Below are positions 8,752-18,232 of a DNA stretch of 64,000 nt, piece after piece. The position numbers and the translations under genes are program-made. Positions within the stretch are counted from its first letter, which is position 1, and each line of letters opens with the position of its first letter. Below the pieces are notes generated by a model that saw nothing but the letters and a program-made list of their open reading frames with translations, did not search any database and was not told the origin of the DNA. Source of the DNA: Halalkalicoccus sp. CGA53 (lineage in GTDB: Archaea; Halobacteriota; Halobacteria; Halobacteriales; Halalkalicoccaceae); the NCBI RefSeq assembly GCF_036429475.1, contig NZ_CP144125.1, positions 248,001-312,000 on the forward strand, read 5' to 3'.

Positions 8752-10164
8752 ATGGACAAACGGGCCGTTTTCGAGACGATCGATGCCGACCGCGAGCGTT
8801 TCGAGGAGGTAGCGAAGGCGATCTGGGAGACGCCGGAGCTCGGACTGCACGAGGAGCGCTCCTCGAAAGCGCTGATCGACCTGCTCGAAGCCGAGGGCTT
8901 CGAGATCGAAACCGATATCGGAGGAATGTCGACGGCGTTCGTCGCCGAGTACGGTTCGGGTGGTCCCGTGATCGGGATCCTCGGAGAGTACGACGCGTTG
9001 CCTGGGCTCTCGCAGTCGGCGAGTACGGAGCCGGACCCGATCGAACCCGGCGCACCGGGTCACGGCTGTGGGCACAACCTCTACGGGACGGCGTGTGCGT
9101 GGGCGGCGATCGCAGTCGCGCGGGCGATCGACGACGGCCTTCCGGGCACGATCCGATTCTACGGCTGTCCCGCCGAGGAGACGCTCGTGGGAAAGGTGTT
9201 CATGGCTCGGGCGGGCGCGTTCGACGACTGTGACACGGCGATCACCTGGCACCCGAGCGATCGAAACCGCCCGCAGCTGGGGAGTTCGCTCGCGCTCGAC
9301 TCGCTTTCGTTCTCCTATACGGGGACCGCCGCCCACGCGGGGGGATCGCCGGAATCGGGCCGAAGCGCACTCGACGGCGTCGAACTGCTCAACGCTGGCG
9401 TCGAGCGGATGCGCGAGCACGTGCCGGAGAAGACCCGGGTCCACTATGCGATCACCGACGGCGGGGGTGCGCCGAACGTCGTCCCCGCGGAGGCGAGCGT
9501 CTGGTACTTCGTCCGGGCACCCGATCGGGACGAGGTCGACCGGATCACGAAGTGGGTCACCGACATCGCGGACGCAGCGGCGCAGATGACACACACCTCG
9601 GTCGAACGCCGCTACATCACCGGCTGTTACGACTTCCTCCCGAACGAGACGGTCACGGACGCACTCTGGGAGAACATGCAGGAGGTAGGAGGAGTCGAGT
9701 TCACCGAGGAACAGGAGACGTTCGCCCGCGAGATCCAGGAGACGGTCGATCCCGACCGGATCGAGGCGACGCTGGAGAAACTGCCCGATGAGACGAGAGA
9801 GCGGGTGGAGGGTCGGGCGGTCTACGGCGAGCCGATCAAGGCGTACGACGAGGGCGAGGTAAGCGGCGGGTCGACCGACGTCGGCGACGTGAGCCACATC
9901 GTCCCGACGGCTCAGCTACGGGCGGCGACCTGGCCGGTCGGCACGCCGGGCCACAGCTGGCAGGCGGTCGCCGCCAACCACGAGTTCGGGGTCGAGGGCG
10001 CGCTCTACGCCGCGAAGGTGCAGGCCGGTACCGCAATCGACCTTCTCTCCGATCCCGACTTGGTCGATCGGGCACAGGCGGAGTTCGTTGAATCCAGAGA
10101 CGGCGAGTACGTGACGCCGCTTCCCGAGGACGTCGAACCACCGTTCGACGTCACAGCACCGTAG
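8752..10164 (+). CDS. M20 family amidohydrolase (AbgB-like)
   Basis: 470 aa cytoplasmic metallopeptidase-fold hydrolase. Di-metal ligand motifs are visible: EYDALPGLSQ (Asp), GHGCGHNLYG (His), PAEETLVGK (Glu pair), TWHPSDRN (His) and a C-terminal GHSWQAV (His). The large insertion after the VEFTEEQ segment and the overall length fit the AbgB branch (p-aminobenzoyl-glutamate or indoleacetyl-amino-acid hydrolases) rather than ArgE/DapE. It releases an amino acid from an N-acyl conjugate; the acyl group is unknown. The start is the only ATG preceding the conserved KAIWETPELGLHE segment. Confidence 0.88.
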   Translation: MDKRAVFETIDADRERFEEVAKAIWETPELGLHEERSSKALIDLLEAEGFEIETDIGGMSTAFVAEYGSGGPVIGILGEYDALPGLSQSASTEPDPIEPGAPGHGCGHNLYGTACAWAAIAVARAIDDGLPGTIRFYGCPAEETLVGKVFMARAGAFDDCDTAITWHPSDRNRPQLGSSLALDSLSFSYTGTAAHAGGSPESGRSALDGVELLNAGVERMREHVPEKTRVHYAITDGGGAPNVVPAEASVWYFVRAPDRDEVDRITKWVTDIADAAAQMTHTSVERRYITGCYDFLPNETVTDALWENMQEVGGVEFTEEQETFAREIQETVDPDRIEATLEKLPDETRERVEGRAVYGEPIKAYDEGEVSGGSTDVGDVSHIVPTAQLRAATWPVGTPGHSWQAVAANHEFGVEGALYAAKVQAGTAIDLLSDPDLVDRAQAEFVESRDGEYVTPLPEDVEPPFDVTAP

Positions 10165-10190
10165 CGGTCGGTCTCCGGTATCGGTCTCCC

Positions 10191-10544
10191 TCACGACGGC
10201 GGCTCCTCCAGTTCGTTCTCCCCGATCCCGAAGCCCTCCTCCGCGAGGTCGAGCAGCCGGTTCCGGACCCCCTCGATGGTTTCTTCGTCGATATCGTCGA
10301 TCGCCTCGACACCGTGTCCGCTGCTGTAGGCCGTCTGCAGCGCGTTCCTGTTGAGGTTCCCGTCGGGGTCGACGACCGGGAGCTGGAGGGCCGAGAAGCT
10401 CTCCGGCGGGACCGGACGACGAGAGCAGGAAGTGTCGTCCACCTCGCTCAGGTCGTCCATGTCGAAGTCGTACAGTTGTGGGTCGTCCCACTCCTCGTCG
10501 GTCGTATCCGAGTAGTCGACGGCGTGGACCTCGTACTCGGCCAT
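10191..10544 (-). CDS. small acidic protein with a virus-type 'DGNLNRNAL' domain
   Basis: 117 aa. The N-terminus is very acidic (EEWDDPQLYDFDMDDLSEVDD). The C-terminal half has the pattern LPVVDPDGNLNRNALQTAY followed by a helix ending LLDLAEEGFGI. That layout resembles a short module found in haloviral head/prohead-associated proteins and stand-alone archaeal proteins (progression to residues, ordered list of samples, then a helix ending in FGI). I make this comparison from memory of the pattern only. It opens an accessory-looking segment and has no obvious partner. It may be a leftover of a provirus or a host protein that uses the same module. Confidence 0.6.
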   Translation of the reverse strand: MAEYEVHAVDYSDTTDEEWDDPQLYDFDMDDLSEVDDTSCSRRPVPPESFSALQLPVVDPDGNLNRNALQTAYSSGHGVEAIDDIDEETIEGVRNRLLDLAEEGFGIGENELEEPPS

Positions 10545-11647
10545 GCGGAATGCGAGACGGTCGAGGGGTATCGCTCCGCTGCACGCGATCGCAACGCAGG
10601 AAGAACGGTCCGGTTCTATATCGCCATCGGTAGTTTATCTGCGCGATCGACCGTCAAACGGACTTCGAAGAGTGAGCCCGTCGCGCGGTCGAAAACAGCG
10701 GGTTGGACTCAATTCGTGAGGTACATGCGGATTCGACCCCATACGGGATAGCGTCCGAGAACGGTGTGGCCCACGAGTCGCAACCGGGTACGACCGGTCC
10801 CCTTCGCCAGCACGAATCGATTCCGAGAGCCAGTATTCCCAGCAGACGAGGAGGACACCGCCCCCCAACCGCACTGGGGCCGGGCGCGAGCGTCGGAGGT
10901 ATCTCGCCGCTCCACAACGGCTCTACAGCAGACTCGACCCCGGCTGGCCACGTCACTACCCAGGCTATTCCCGTGGCGAGCGCGACTCCGGTCCCAACCA
11001 CGAGGTTCGATCGAACCCCGACGTAGTCCACCGTCGAGTACCGTCCGTCCTGGTGGTGTAGGCCGCGACGACCGCGCGCCGGTACCGACGCGCAGCACGA
11101 ACAGTGCCGTCCGGGTTGATCCGACTCGGGCCGCCGATCAGATCCCCGAGGGTTTCGACGCCGACGACCTGCTGGCTCGGCACGAAGGCGAGGAGCGGGC
11201 CGCCGTTCGCGAACGAATAGAGGGAGGGAACGACGATCGGGCCTTAGAACGGGAGATCGGTTTGCGTCGCCCCCGGCGGTGACGTGTGCGAGTCCGACGC
11301 GGCGACGAGTGCGCCGACGACGATACAGCCCCGCCCACGTCGGGAGGTCGGCTCTAACGCCGATCGGGAGGTGATCGTATCCAATGGGGGACGACCGGAT
11401 GTACCGTATACGGATATATCAAAACCGCTTCCGGTCGCGGTCCAGAGATTGAGCGTTTGGAGTTCTACAAACCACTAGTTGGCTAACAGGTCCACCAGTC
11501 AGAGATTTCCTTGTAAACCAAAATTGACGTACCCCTCAGAAATATGGAAGAAAGGAGTTTACAGAAAGAAGGCAGAAATCCTATCTTGTTCAAGCCCTTA
11601 ATGATAGATCCCGACAATTTCTTGCTCGTTACCCTCCATTACTTTAC
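10545..11647. other. 1.1-kb segment without an intact gene
   Basis: Apart from the possible pseudogene, I see no intact gene. Composition changes near 11390: the left part is GC-rich, while the last ~250 bp before uspA (from tatatcaaaacc on) are AT-rich with no recognisable coding pattern. The segment probably records decay or insertion at the edge of the uspA/SLC13 block. Confidence 0.5.
10640..11190 (-). pseudogene. possible decayed membrane protein gene
   Basis: Reading leftwards, one frame gives HHQDGRYSTVDYVGVRSN and then a good hydrophobic helix (LVVGTGVALATGIAWVVTW, about 10990-11045). After the following segment the hydrophobic sequence continues in a different frame (GGVLLVCWEYWLS, near 10830-10870), and upstream protein-like sequence (VVGVETLGDLIGGPSRINP, near 11110-11180) lies in a third. 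No single frame has a sensible start and stop. I read this as a small membrane protein broken by frameshifts. An acidic plus-strand frame ending at 11282 overlaps the 5' part and cannot be excluded as the real gene. Confidence 0.28.
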
Positions 11648-12055
11648 ATGTATCGTTCGATCCTCGTCGCTACCGATGGGAGCCCTGATGCTACTCAAGC
11701 CCTCGATCAGGCGATCCAGATCGCAAGCAAATTCGACGCCGAACTCCACGCGGTGTATGTCATCGATACACGCCGTGCCAGCACTGCTGCTACGAAAGAT
11801 TCACTCCATGATCTCGGTGAACAAGCGATCAGATCCGCTAAAAAACGCGCGGCGCAGTGTGACGTGTCTCTGACCACAATGATTACCGAAGGAATACCAG
11901 CGGAGGAGATCCTTGCATACGCCGAGGACTATTCTATTGACCTTATCATCCTCGGAGCCAAGGGAAAGTCGGGTTTAGAGCGGTTTTTCTTCGGTACCGT
12001 TGCCGAACGTGTCGCGCGCCACGCGGATACCTCGGTACTTGTCGCCCGTCGGTGA
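11648..12055 (+). CDS. universal stress protein, UspA family
   Basis: 135 aa, single Usp domain. The N-terminus MYRSILVATDGSPDA is typical. The ATP-binding signature G-x2-G-x9-G-T is complete in GAKGKSGLERFFFGTVAE (residues about 105-122), so this should be an ATP-binding Usp. It ends 11 bp from the stop of the convergent anion transporter gene. Haloarchaea often pair Usp proteins with transporters, where Usp is thought to gate transport in response to adenylate; that role is inference here. Confidence 0.92.
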   Translation: MYRSILVATDGSPDATQALDQAIQIASKFDAELHAVYVIDTRRASTAATKDSLHDLGEQAIRSAKKRAAQCDVSLTTMITEGIPAEEILAYAEDYSIDLIILGAKGKSGLERFFFGTVAERVARHADTSVLVARR

Positions 12056-12066
12056 AGCGAGCAAAC

Positions 12067-13926
12067 TCAAACGCCCCAAAAAATGACGATTCCAGCAGTG
12101 GTTACGACAGTAAGGATCAGCTGGAGAGGGGCACCAACGCGGAAGAAATCCGTGAACTTGTATCCACCAGGTCCGTAAACCATCAGATTCGTCTGGTACC
12201 CGATGGGCGAGAGCATCGACGTGCTCGCGCCGAACGTCACCGCAAGGACGAACGCGAAGACGTTCGCGTCGATCTGAATCGCTGCATCGACGGCGACAGG
12301 GATCATCAGCACGACGCTCGCGTTGTTACTGATCAATTCCGTGATGAGTGCCGTCGCGAGGTAGAACAGCCCGAGAACGAGGACTGCCGAGAGCCCGGCG
12401 GAGGCGATGACGATCACCGAAGCGAGCCATGCCGCCGCTCCGGTCTGTTCCATCGCGATACCCAGGGGGATGAGCCCGGCCAGGAGGAAGATCACGTTCC
12501 AATCGACCGAATCGTACACCTCGGTGGGACGAACACAGCCCGTCGCGACCATCGCCACCATCCCACCGAGAGCGGTCACCATGATCGGGAACACCTCGAA
12601 CGCCGCCAAACCGATGACCCCAACGATTATCCCGAGAGCGATTGGAATCTTCGATGATCGAAAATCGGGACGCGTAACCTCTTGTGCGACGACAAAACTA
12701 CGATCAGCGTTCAGACGATTGACCGTCTGATCCGTTGCTTGGAGGAGTAGTGTGTCTCCGGGTCGGAGCGGTCGGTCGTCCATGCGCGCGTGAATGATTT
12801 CACCGCCACGGCGGATCGCGAGGACGGTCGCGTCGTAGCGATGGCGGAAGTTCAACGTCTCTAGCGTCTCTCCGATGATATTCGTATCCGGTGTGATGAT
12901 CACCTCGACCAGTCGCTGGGTACCCCGCTCGTCACGGCGGTCGAGTCTCACCTCCAAGTGGTCGTCGGTAACGTCAGCATCGGGCGCGAGAGCGAGTCCT
13001 TCGACGTTGAGGAGACCTACCAAACTCTCGCGACCCGTTCGGATGACGAGGATATCGTCCGGTTGAACTGTTTTTTGAGCGAGTGGTTCGGTGAACGTCT
13101 GGTCGTCGCGGACGAGCTGTACGATATCCGCCTCGAGTTCGAGTTCTTCGAGGCACTCGTGGACGGTCATTCCCGCGAGTGGTGAGCCTTCGCGGACGAC
13201 CACTTCGGTGAGGTAGTTCGCCATCTCGAACTCCTCCGTGAGTTGCTCTTCGACGTGGACGCGCTCTGGAATCAGGTGACGGCCGATGAGGAGGATGTAG
13301 AGACAGCCCGTAACGAGGACGAGGAAGCCGAGCTGTGTGAACTCGAACATTGTGAACGGGCGGTCGATGAGACGAGCGGAAACATCGCTGGCGAGGATGT
13401 TCGTCGAGGTGCCGATCAGCGTGAGCATCCCTCCGAGCATCGACGCGAACGAGACGGGAATGAGGAACTTCGACGGTGAGACGCCCGTCCGCTGGGAGAT
13501 GTCGTTCACCATCGGGATCATCAGGGCGACGACCGGCGTATTGTTGATGAAGCCAGCCGTCCCTCCCGAGAGGCCGACGACCGCAGCAAGTTGTTTCAGC
13601 GGGCTATCGCCGAACTGCTCGGCGATTTTCGATCCGAGGATGCTGATCAGCCCGGTTCGTCGAATCCCGTCGCTCAGGATGAACATCGCTAGGACAGTGA
13701 TGGTGGCGGAGCTGGAGAATCCGGAGACGCCATCGGAGGGACTGATCTGCGTCCACGGTTCGAGGACGATCAGCGTGACGAGGATTGCGACCGCTGTGAC
13801 GTCGATTGGGATTGGTTCAGTGACGAAGAGAACCAGTGCTACTGCGATAATTCCGAAGACGACGAGGATTTCGGTGGTAAGTGGCGGAAGTTCACCGGTT
13901 GTTTGAAGGATAAGAAATATTGACAT
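12067..13926 (-). CDS. SLC13/DASS family anion permease with two RCK_C domains
   Basis: 619 aa integral membrane protein. The N-terminal half has about six helices and the DASS hairpin motif GGTAGFINNTPVVALMIP, followed by GTSTNILAS. A soluble insert (about residues 215-410) holds two TrkA-C/RCK_C domains (VVVREGSPLAGMTVHE and VIITPDTNIIGETLETL). The second membrane half repeats the hairpin (ELISNNASVVLMIP, SPIGYQTNLMVYG). Such proteins move sulfate, phosphate or dicarboxylates, usually with Na+; RCK_C domains suggest regulation by a small ligand. A TATTATAC box (13942-13949) and a TTTATCC box (13968-13974) lie upstream. It belongs to the AT-richer block and sits tail-to-tail with uspA. Confidence 0.9.
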   Translation of the reverse strand: MSIFLILQTTGELPPLTTEILVVFGIIAVALVLFVTEPIPIDVTAVAILVTLIVLEPWTQISPSDGVSGFSSSATITVLAMFILSDGIRRTGLISILGSKIAEQFGDSPLKQLAAVVGLSGGTAGFINNTPVVALMIPMVNDISQRTGVSPSKFLIPVSFASMLGGMLTLIGTSTNILASDVSARLIDRPFTMFEFTQLGFLVLVTGCLYILLIGRHLIPERVHVEEQLTEEFEMANYLTEVVVREGSPLAGMTVHECLEELELEADIVQLVRDDQTFTEPLAQKTVQPDDILVIRTGRESLVGLLNVEGLALAPDADVTDDHLEVRLDRRDERGTQRLVEVIITPDTNIIGETLETLNFRHRYDATVLAIRRGGEIIHARMDDRPLRPGDTLLLQATDQTVNRLNADRSFVVAQEVTRPDFRSSKIPIALGIIVGVIGLAAFEVFPIMVTALGGMVAMVATGCVRPTEVYDSVDWNVIFLLAGLIPLGIAMEQTGAAAWLASVIVIASAGLSAVLVLGLFYLATALITELISNNASVVLMIPVAVDAAIQIDANVFAFVLAVTFGASTSMLSPIGYQTNLMVYGPGGYKFTDFFRVGAPLQLILTVVTTAGIVIFWGV

Positions 13927-14144
13927 AGGGCGTTGACCTCGTATTATACTCCAACTCTCCGGAGGGGTTTATCCTTATCTATGAATAATATACCTGTATT
14001 TTTGCTCCATGCACAAGAAATCAGTCCGGTAACTGATTCTCCTTATAAACAACAAGTAGGCATCACTAACAGAAAGGGTTAGATCTCTGCGCGGTCACGG
14101 GGAACCCGCGGAGACGAGGCGACCCGGATCGGTGACGCTGTCGG

Positions 14145-15056
14145 CTACGAGCGGTTCCTCCCGACGGATTCGACGTACAGGCGTGCGATCTCGGCGATCC
14201 CGTCCTCGATTTCGTACCCGAGGTCCGATCTGGCTGCCGAGACGTCGAGGTGCTGTGCCGACCAGCGAAGCGGTGGACCGTCATCGACCGTGACCTCCGC
14301 ACCTTGGACCACCTCCCTCACTGCCTCGGCCGCCTCACTCACGGTTCGGTACTCACCCCGGAGGTTGTAGACGGGCTGTGTGAGATCGTCCTCGTCCGCC
14401 CCGACGGCGGCGGCGAACCCGCTCGCGGCGTCCCGAACCGAGAGCCAGCTGATCGCGCCGTCGGCGGGCGAGACGGTGACTGCTTCGCCCCGCGTCGGCT
14501 TCTCGAACAGCTCAGCGAACTCGACGGCGTGACCAGCTCCGGGTCCGAAGACACCCGTTGGACGCAGCGCTACGACCGAGAGGTCGTGCTCCGCTTCGTA
14601 CTCCCGACCCAGTCGCTCGGAGAAGAGCTTCGCCGCCGCGTACGCGCTCTCGGGCTGGAGCAGCGAGTCCTCCGAGACCTGTTCCGCCACGTACGCAGAA
14701 TCCGGGGCGTAGACCGTCTCGCTGGAGGCGAGGGCGACTCTCTCGACCCCGGTTCTCCGGGCTGCTTCGAGCACGCTCCGCGGGCCGCCCGCGTTCACCG
14801 CCGCGCGCTCGCCGGACGATTGAGCGGAGCCGAGGACCGCCGCGAGGTGGGCGATTCGATCGACCTCGCGATCCTCGATCGCTCGTTCGAGCGCGGCCGT
14901 ATCGGTCACGTCGCCGCGGACGGCGGTGGGATCTCCGCCGGCCGGTTCGTCGGACGGATCGGTGTCGAACGCGATCGGATCGTGTCCCTCCCGTTTCAAC
15001 CGCTCGCAGAGCTCCGATCCGACGAACCCGGTTCCGCCGGTGACGAGTACGCGCAT
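14145..15056 (-). CDS. NAD-dependent epimerase/dehydratase (extended SDR)
   Basis: 303 aa. The start [16 protein letters not shown] is the NAD-binding GxxGxxG motif, which fixes the ATG at 15056. The catalytic region is [10 protein letters not shown], with Tyr/Lys in [12 protein letters not shown] (YxxxK). The C-terminal substrate domain has RPTGVFGPG. The family converts nucleotide sugars (UDP-glucose 4-epimerase and relatives); the substrate is not assignable. It is divergent from an MFS gene and starts just outside the AT-rich block. Confidence 0.9.
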   Translation of the reverse strand: MRVLVTGGTGFVGSELCERLKREGHDPIAFDTDPSDEPAGGDPTAVRGDVTDTAALERAIEDREVDRIAHLAAVLGSAQSSGERAAVNAGGPRSVLEAARRTGVERVALASSETVYAPDSAYVAEQVSEDSLLQPESAYAAAKLFSERLGREYEAEHDLSVVALRPTGVFGPGAGHAVEFAELFEKPTRGEAVTVSPADGAISWLSVRDAASGFAAAVGADEDDLTQPVYNLRGEYRTVSEAAEAVREVVQGAEVTVDDGPPLRWSAQHLDVSAARSDLGYEIEDGIAEIARLYVESVGRNRS

Positions 15057-15156
15057 GGCCGAGTTGAGTGAGGTATCGAGATAAACCCACGCGAGCGAAG
15101 CCGGCCACCCTCGCGGCTTCACGCAGGGTTTTGTCGGTGGCCGACCCACCGCCGTC

Positions 15157-16422
15157 GTGAGCAGGGCTGAGTCGGCTACCGGAGTACCACACGAGACGAC
15201 GGTCGTCGTCGGCCTCGTGAGCGGCTCGCACGTGATCAACCACACCTACCTCGTGCTCTTTCCACCGATCCTGGGCGTCCTCGCCGTGGAGTTCGACGTC
15301 GGTCTCGCCGCGCTCGGCGTCGCGATGGGCGTCCAGGCGTTCGTCAACACCGCCTTTCAGCTCCCGTTCGGCTACCTGGCCGATACCTACGACCGGACGC
15401 TCGCGCTGGAGCTCTGTCTCGGCCTCGGCGCGCTCGGCGCGTTCGTCCTCGCACTCGCGCCCACCTTCGAGTGGCTGCTCGTCGGCCAGGCGATTTTGGG
15501 GGTGGGAATCGCCGGCCACCACCCCGCACACTTCCCGCTGATCGCTGACTCGACGCCCGAACGGCTCCGGGGCCGTGCGTTCAGCGTCCACGGGTTCGCG
15601 GGGAACGTCGGCTTCGGCGCCGCACCCCTGCTCATCGTCGCGGTGATGGGACTGGGCTACTCCTGGCGGATCGCCTTCGCGCTGCTCGGGGCACTCGGCC
15701 TCGCCTACGCCCTGCTCGCGTTCGTCGTCCTCACCCGGTTCGTCGATCGCTCGATCAGGGTTCCGGAGCGTGGTGCTTCACGGGAGGGGTCACCCGTTCA
15801 GCGCGTCCGCAGCGGGATCCGGGCGGTGTTCGAGGCGCCGGGCATCCTCGCGCTCGGGCTGTTCGCGCTCGTCGGCTCGACCGCCGGCTGGGGGATCACC
15901 TCGTTCGTCGTCACCCTCCTGGAGGAGGGCTACGGCGTCGCGCCGAACGTCGCGAGCCTCACCCTCTCTGCGATGTTCGGTGCGGGTGCGATCCTGATGC
16001 TCGCCGGCGGCGACCTCTCGGATCGGTTCTCCCCCGGCCCGGTGATCGTCGGGAGCTACGGGCTGCTCGTCGTCTTCGTTCTCACCCTCTCCTCGCTCGC
16101 GGTCTCGCCACTGGTGGCGATCGTCGCGGCGATCCTCGCCGGGAGCGTCACGAGCCTCGCGATCCCCGCCCGCGACACGCTTGCCGACGCCCTCTCGGGG
16201 CGGGCTGACCTCGGCCGGAACTTCGCGATCATCACCATCGGGATCATGATCGGCAGCACGATCGCCCCGCCGCTGTTCGGGTTCGTCATCGAGACCGCCG
16301 GGTTCAGGGCCGCGTTCACTTCGATTGCGGGCGTCGCGGGCCTCGCCGTGGTGATCACCGCGTGGATCGTCCGGACGTGGGGAGACGGGCACGGTTCGGA
16401 GAAGGCGGTCCCGAGCGACTAA
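15157..16422 (+). CDS. MFS transporter (fosmidomycin-resistance/exporter type)
   Basis: 421 aa with 12 predicted helices in two six-helix halves separated by a charged loop around residues 200-225. The loop 2-3 motif GYLADTYDR matches the MFS A-motif (GxLaDrxGrr), and its second-half counterpart is [10 protein letters not shown]. The early [15 protein letters not shown] segment resembles Fsr-like exporters. GTG at 15157 is the start; no ATG precedes the first helix. The substrate is unknown. The stop overlaps the end of the convergent ABC permease gene by four bases. Confidence 0.88.
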   Translation: MSRAESATGVPHETTVVVGLVSGSHVINHTYLVLFPPILGVLAVEFDVGLAALGVAMGVQAFVNTAFQLPFGYLADTYDRTLALELCLGLGALGAFVLALAPTFEWLLVGQAILGVGIAGHHPAHFPLIADSTPERLRGRAFSVHGFAGNVGFGAAPLLIVAVMGLGYSWRIAFALLGALGLAYALLAFVVLTRFVDRSIRVPERGASREGSPVQRVRSGIRAVFEAPGILALGLFALVGSTAGWGITSFVVTLLEEGYGVAPNVASLTLSAMFGAGAILMLAGGDLSDRFSPGPVIVGSYGLLVVFVLTLSSLAVSPLVAIVAAILAGSVTSLAIPARDTLADALSGRADLGRNFAIITIGIMIGSTIAPPLFGFVIETAGFRAAFTSIAGVAGLAVVITAWIVRTWGDGHGSEKAVPSD

Positions 16423-17393
16423 CGCGAGACGAGGAGGGCGACGAGGTAGATCGCGATCGCCGTGAGGACGATCGTCGCGCCCGTCGCGATCGACCACTGA
16501 TACGAGAAGAGGATACCGAAGATCACCGAGAGCTCGCCGAACACCACGGAGAGCGCCATCCCCTGGGTGAACGAGTTCGTGAGCTGCATCGCCCCGGCGA
16601 CCGGGACGACGAGCATCGCGGCGACGAGGATCGCCCCGAGGATCTGCATCGCCGCGACGATCACCAGCGCGGTGAGCACGATGAGCAGCGTGTCGTAGAA
16701 CCAGACGTCGATCCGTGCGAGCCGTGCGGCCTCGCGGTCGAACGTGATGAACAGGAGCTGTTTGTGAGTGAGCCCGACCATCCCCAGCACGGCGAGCGTG
16801 AGCCCGACCATGAGCTGGACGTTCCCGAACGGGACGAAGAGGATGTCGCCGAAGAGATAGCTGTTGATCTCGCGGCCGAAGGCGATCCCGTAGGAGACGA
16901 CGGCGATCCCGAGCGCGAACCCGCCGGTGAGCATGATCGCGATCGGCACGTCGGCGTGGGAGTCGGTGTGGACCGAGATGTACTGGATACCGAGTGCCGC
17001 GATCGCGGCGACGACGAGCGCGGTGAACAGGGGAAACGATCCCCACTCGACGAACGAGCCGAGGAAGATCCCGATCGCGACGCCCGCGAACGCGGTGTGT
17101 GCGAGCGCCTCCCCGATCAGCGCCATCTGTCGGTTGACGAGATAGGTACCGACGATCGGCGCGGCGATCCCGATGAGTAGCCCCGTGGTGAACCCGCGCT
17201 GGAGGAAGCCGCTGCAGACGAGCCAGCTCCCGACCGCGCTACACGTCGCCCCCCAGAACGCCTCGTAGAGCGTCGGGAAGACGCCGTAGATGAACGCGTA
17301 GAGCCCGATAGCGGCGAGCGGCACCCCGGCGACGACTCCGACGAGTCGACGACGCGAACCGGCGAGGTTCGTGAGGGACGCTCGGACGGTCAT
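16419..17393 (-). CDS. metal ABC transporter permease (ZnuB/MntB family)
   Basis: 324 aa with 8-9 membrane helices. The family hallmark stretch VNRQMALIGEALAHTAFAGV is present, followed by the typical DVPIAIMLTGG and GDILFVP loops. It forms the membrane channel for Mn2+ or Zn2+ with the ATPase encoded just upstream; the two genes overlap by four bases (17390-17393), so they are translationally coupled. The gene order SBP-ATPase-permease and the DtxR-family gene next door match the haloarchaeal Mn uptake system (YcdH/ZurA/ZurM with SirR in Halobacterium). Mn is therefore the better guess over Zn. Confidence 0.92.
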   Translation of the reverse strand: MTVRASLTNLAGSRRRLVGVVAGVPLAAIGLYAFIYGVFPTLYEAFWGATCSAVGSWLVCSGFLQRGFTTGLLIGIAAPIVGTYLVNRQMALIGEALAHTAFAGVAIGIFLGSFVEWGSFPLFTALVVAAIAALGIQYISVHTDSHADVPIAIMLTGGFALGIAVVSYGIAFGREINSYLFGDILFVPFGNVQLMVGLTLAVLGMVGLTHKQLLFITFDREAARLARIDVWFYDTLLIVLTALVIVAAMQILGAILVAAMLVVPVAGAMQLTNSFTQGMALSVVFGELSVIFGILFSYQWSIATGATIVLTAIAIYLVALLVSR

Positions 17394-18142
17394 GAGCGCT
17401 GTCTCTGCAGGGCGGGTCGACCCTCCCTCTCCCCGAAGCCGTACGCCTGGGCGAGCGCGTCGCTCTCGGCGAACGCCTCGGGGCTGCCGTGGTGGAGCAG
17501 CTCGCGGTTGATACAGACGACGGTGTCGACGTGTTCGGTGACGACGCCGATGTCGTGTTCGATCAGGACGATCGTGATCCCGCGGTCGTTCAGTTCGTTC
17601 AGGAGATCGTAGAACCGATCACGGGAGTCGGCGTCGATACCGACCGTCGGTTCGTCGAGCGCGAGCAGGTCGGCCTCGCCAGCGAGCGCCCGGGCGATGT
17701 ACGCCCGCTGTCTCTGTCCTCCCGAGAGGCGGTTGATCCGACGGTCGGCGAGGTCGGCGATCCCGACGCGGTCGAGGGCGTCGTCGACGATCTCCCTGTC
17801 CTCGGTGCCCAGTCGGCGCAGGCCGACGTGCGGGTACCGACCCATCGTCACGACCTCTCGAACCGTGATCGGCATCGTCTGGTCCGCCTGTGTCGACGTC
17901 TGCGAGACGTAGCCCAGGCGTTCACCCTCCCTGAACTCGCTCGCCGACTCCCCGAACAGCCGAACCGTCCCCGAGTCCGGCCGTCGCAGGCCGAGCAAGA
18001 GCTTGAGCAGCGTCGTCTTCCCCGAGCCGTTCGGGCCGATCAGCCCGACGAACTCCCCCTCGGAGACGGTCAGGCTGACGTCCTCGACGACCGGCTGTTC
18101 CTCGTAGGCGAACGTGACGCCATCTGCCTCGATTACATTCAT
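17390..18142 (-). CDS. metal ABC transporter ATP-binding protein
   Basis: 250 aa cytoplasmic ATPase. Walker A is GPNGSGKTT (residues 36-44), Q-loop GYVSQ, signature LSGGQRQR, Walker B LLALDEPT and H-loop VLIEHD are all intact. It belongs to the ZnuC/MntB metal-uptake group by neighbourhood. It lies second in a three-gene unit; the 90-bp gap after the substrate-binding protein gene holds a perfect hairpin (CCGGT-CGT-ACCGG, 18201-18213) that could lower expression of the downstream genes relative to the binding protein. Confidence 0.94.
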   Translation of the reverse strand: MNVIEADGVTFAYEEQPVVEDVSLTVSEGEFVGLIGPNGSGKTTLLKLLLGLRRPDSGTVRLFGESASEFREGERLGYVSQTSTQADQTMPITVREVVTMGRYPHVGLRRLGTEDREIVDDALDRVGIADLADRRINRLSGGQRQRAYIARALAGEADLLALDEPTVGIDADSRDRFYDLLNELNDRGITIVLIEHDIGVVTEHVDTVVCINRELLHHGSPEAFAESDALAQAYGFGEREGRPALQRQRS

Positions 18143-18200
18143 GCTCTCTCAACGAATCGTTCGATGCGTCTACCTAGGGGTTTCACGGGTAACAACCCTT

Positions 18201-18213
18201 CCGGTCGTACCGG
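18201..18213 (-). terminator. intercistronic hairpin between metal-binding protein and ATPase genes
   Basis: CCGGT-CGT-ACCGG is a perfect 5-bp stem with a 3-nt loop in the 90-bp gap. It may act as a processing site or partial terminator that sets the ratio of binding protein to transporter. Short and GC-rich, so chance is possible. Confidence 0.3.
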
Positions 18214-18232
18214 GTCGCTCCGACCACAGGTC

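Larger units (their letters stand above)
11390..14085. other. AT-richer block, probable transferred segment
   Basis: From about 11390 to 14085 the intergenic DNA is clearly AT-rich and codon third positions in the two genes it carries (UspA and SLC13/RCK) are less GC-biased than in neighbours on both sides. The right edge is sharp: ...cactaacagaaagggttag is followed by GC-rich sequence. I found no integrase, transposase, tRNA or direct repeat at the edges, so transfer is inferred from composition alone. Confidence 0.45.

Noticed and set aside
11098-11282. Acidic plus-strand frame ending RALEREIGLRRPRR
   Set aside because: It looks protein-like but has no credible start and overlaps the decayed minus-strand gene; evidence does not favour it.
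11544-11873. A 109-codon frame overlapping uspA
   Set aside because: It overlaps most of the uspA gene out of frame, and uspA has a full ATP-binding signature.
13927-14144. Possible small RNA or gene in the AT-rich gap between SLC13 and the epimerase gene
   Set aside because: Only promoter-like AT-rich sequence is visible; no frame or stable structure stands out.
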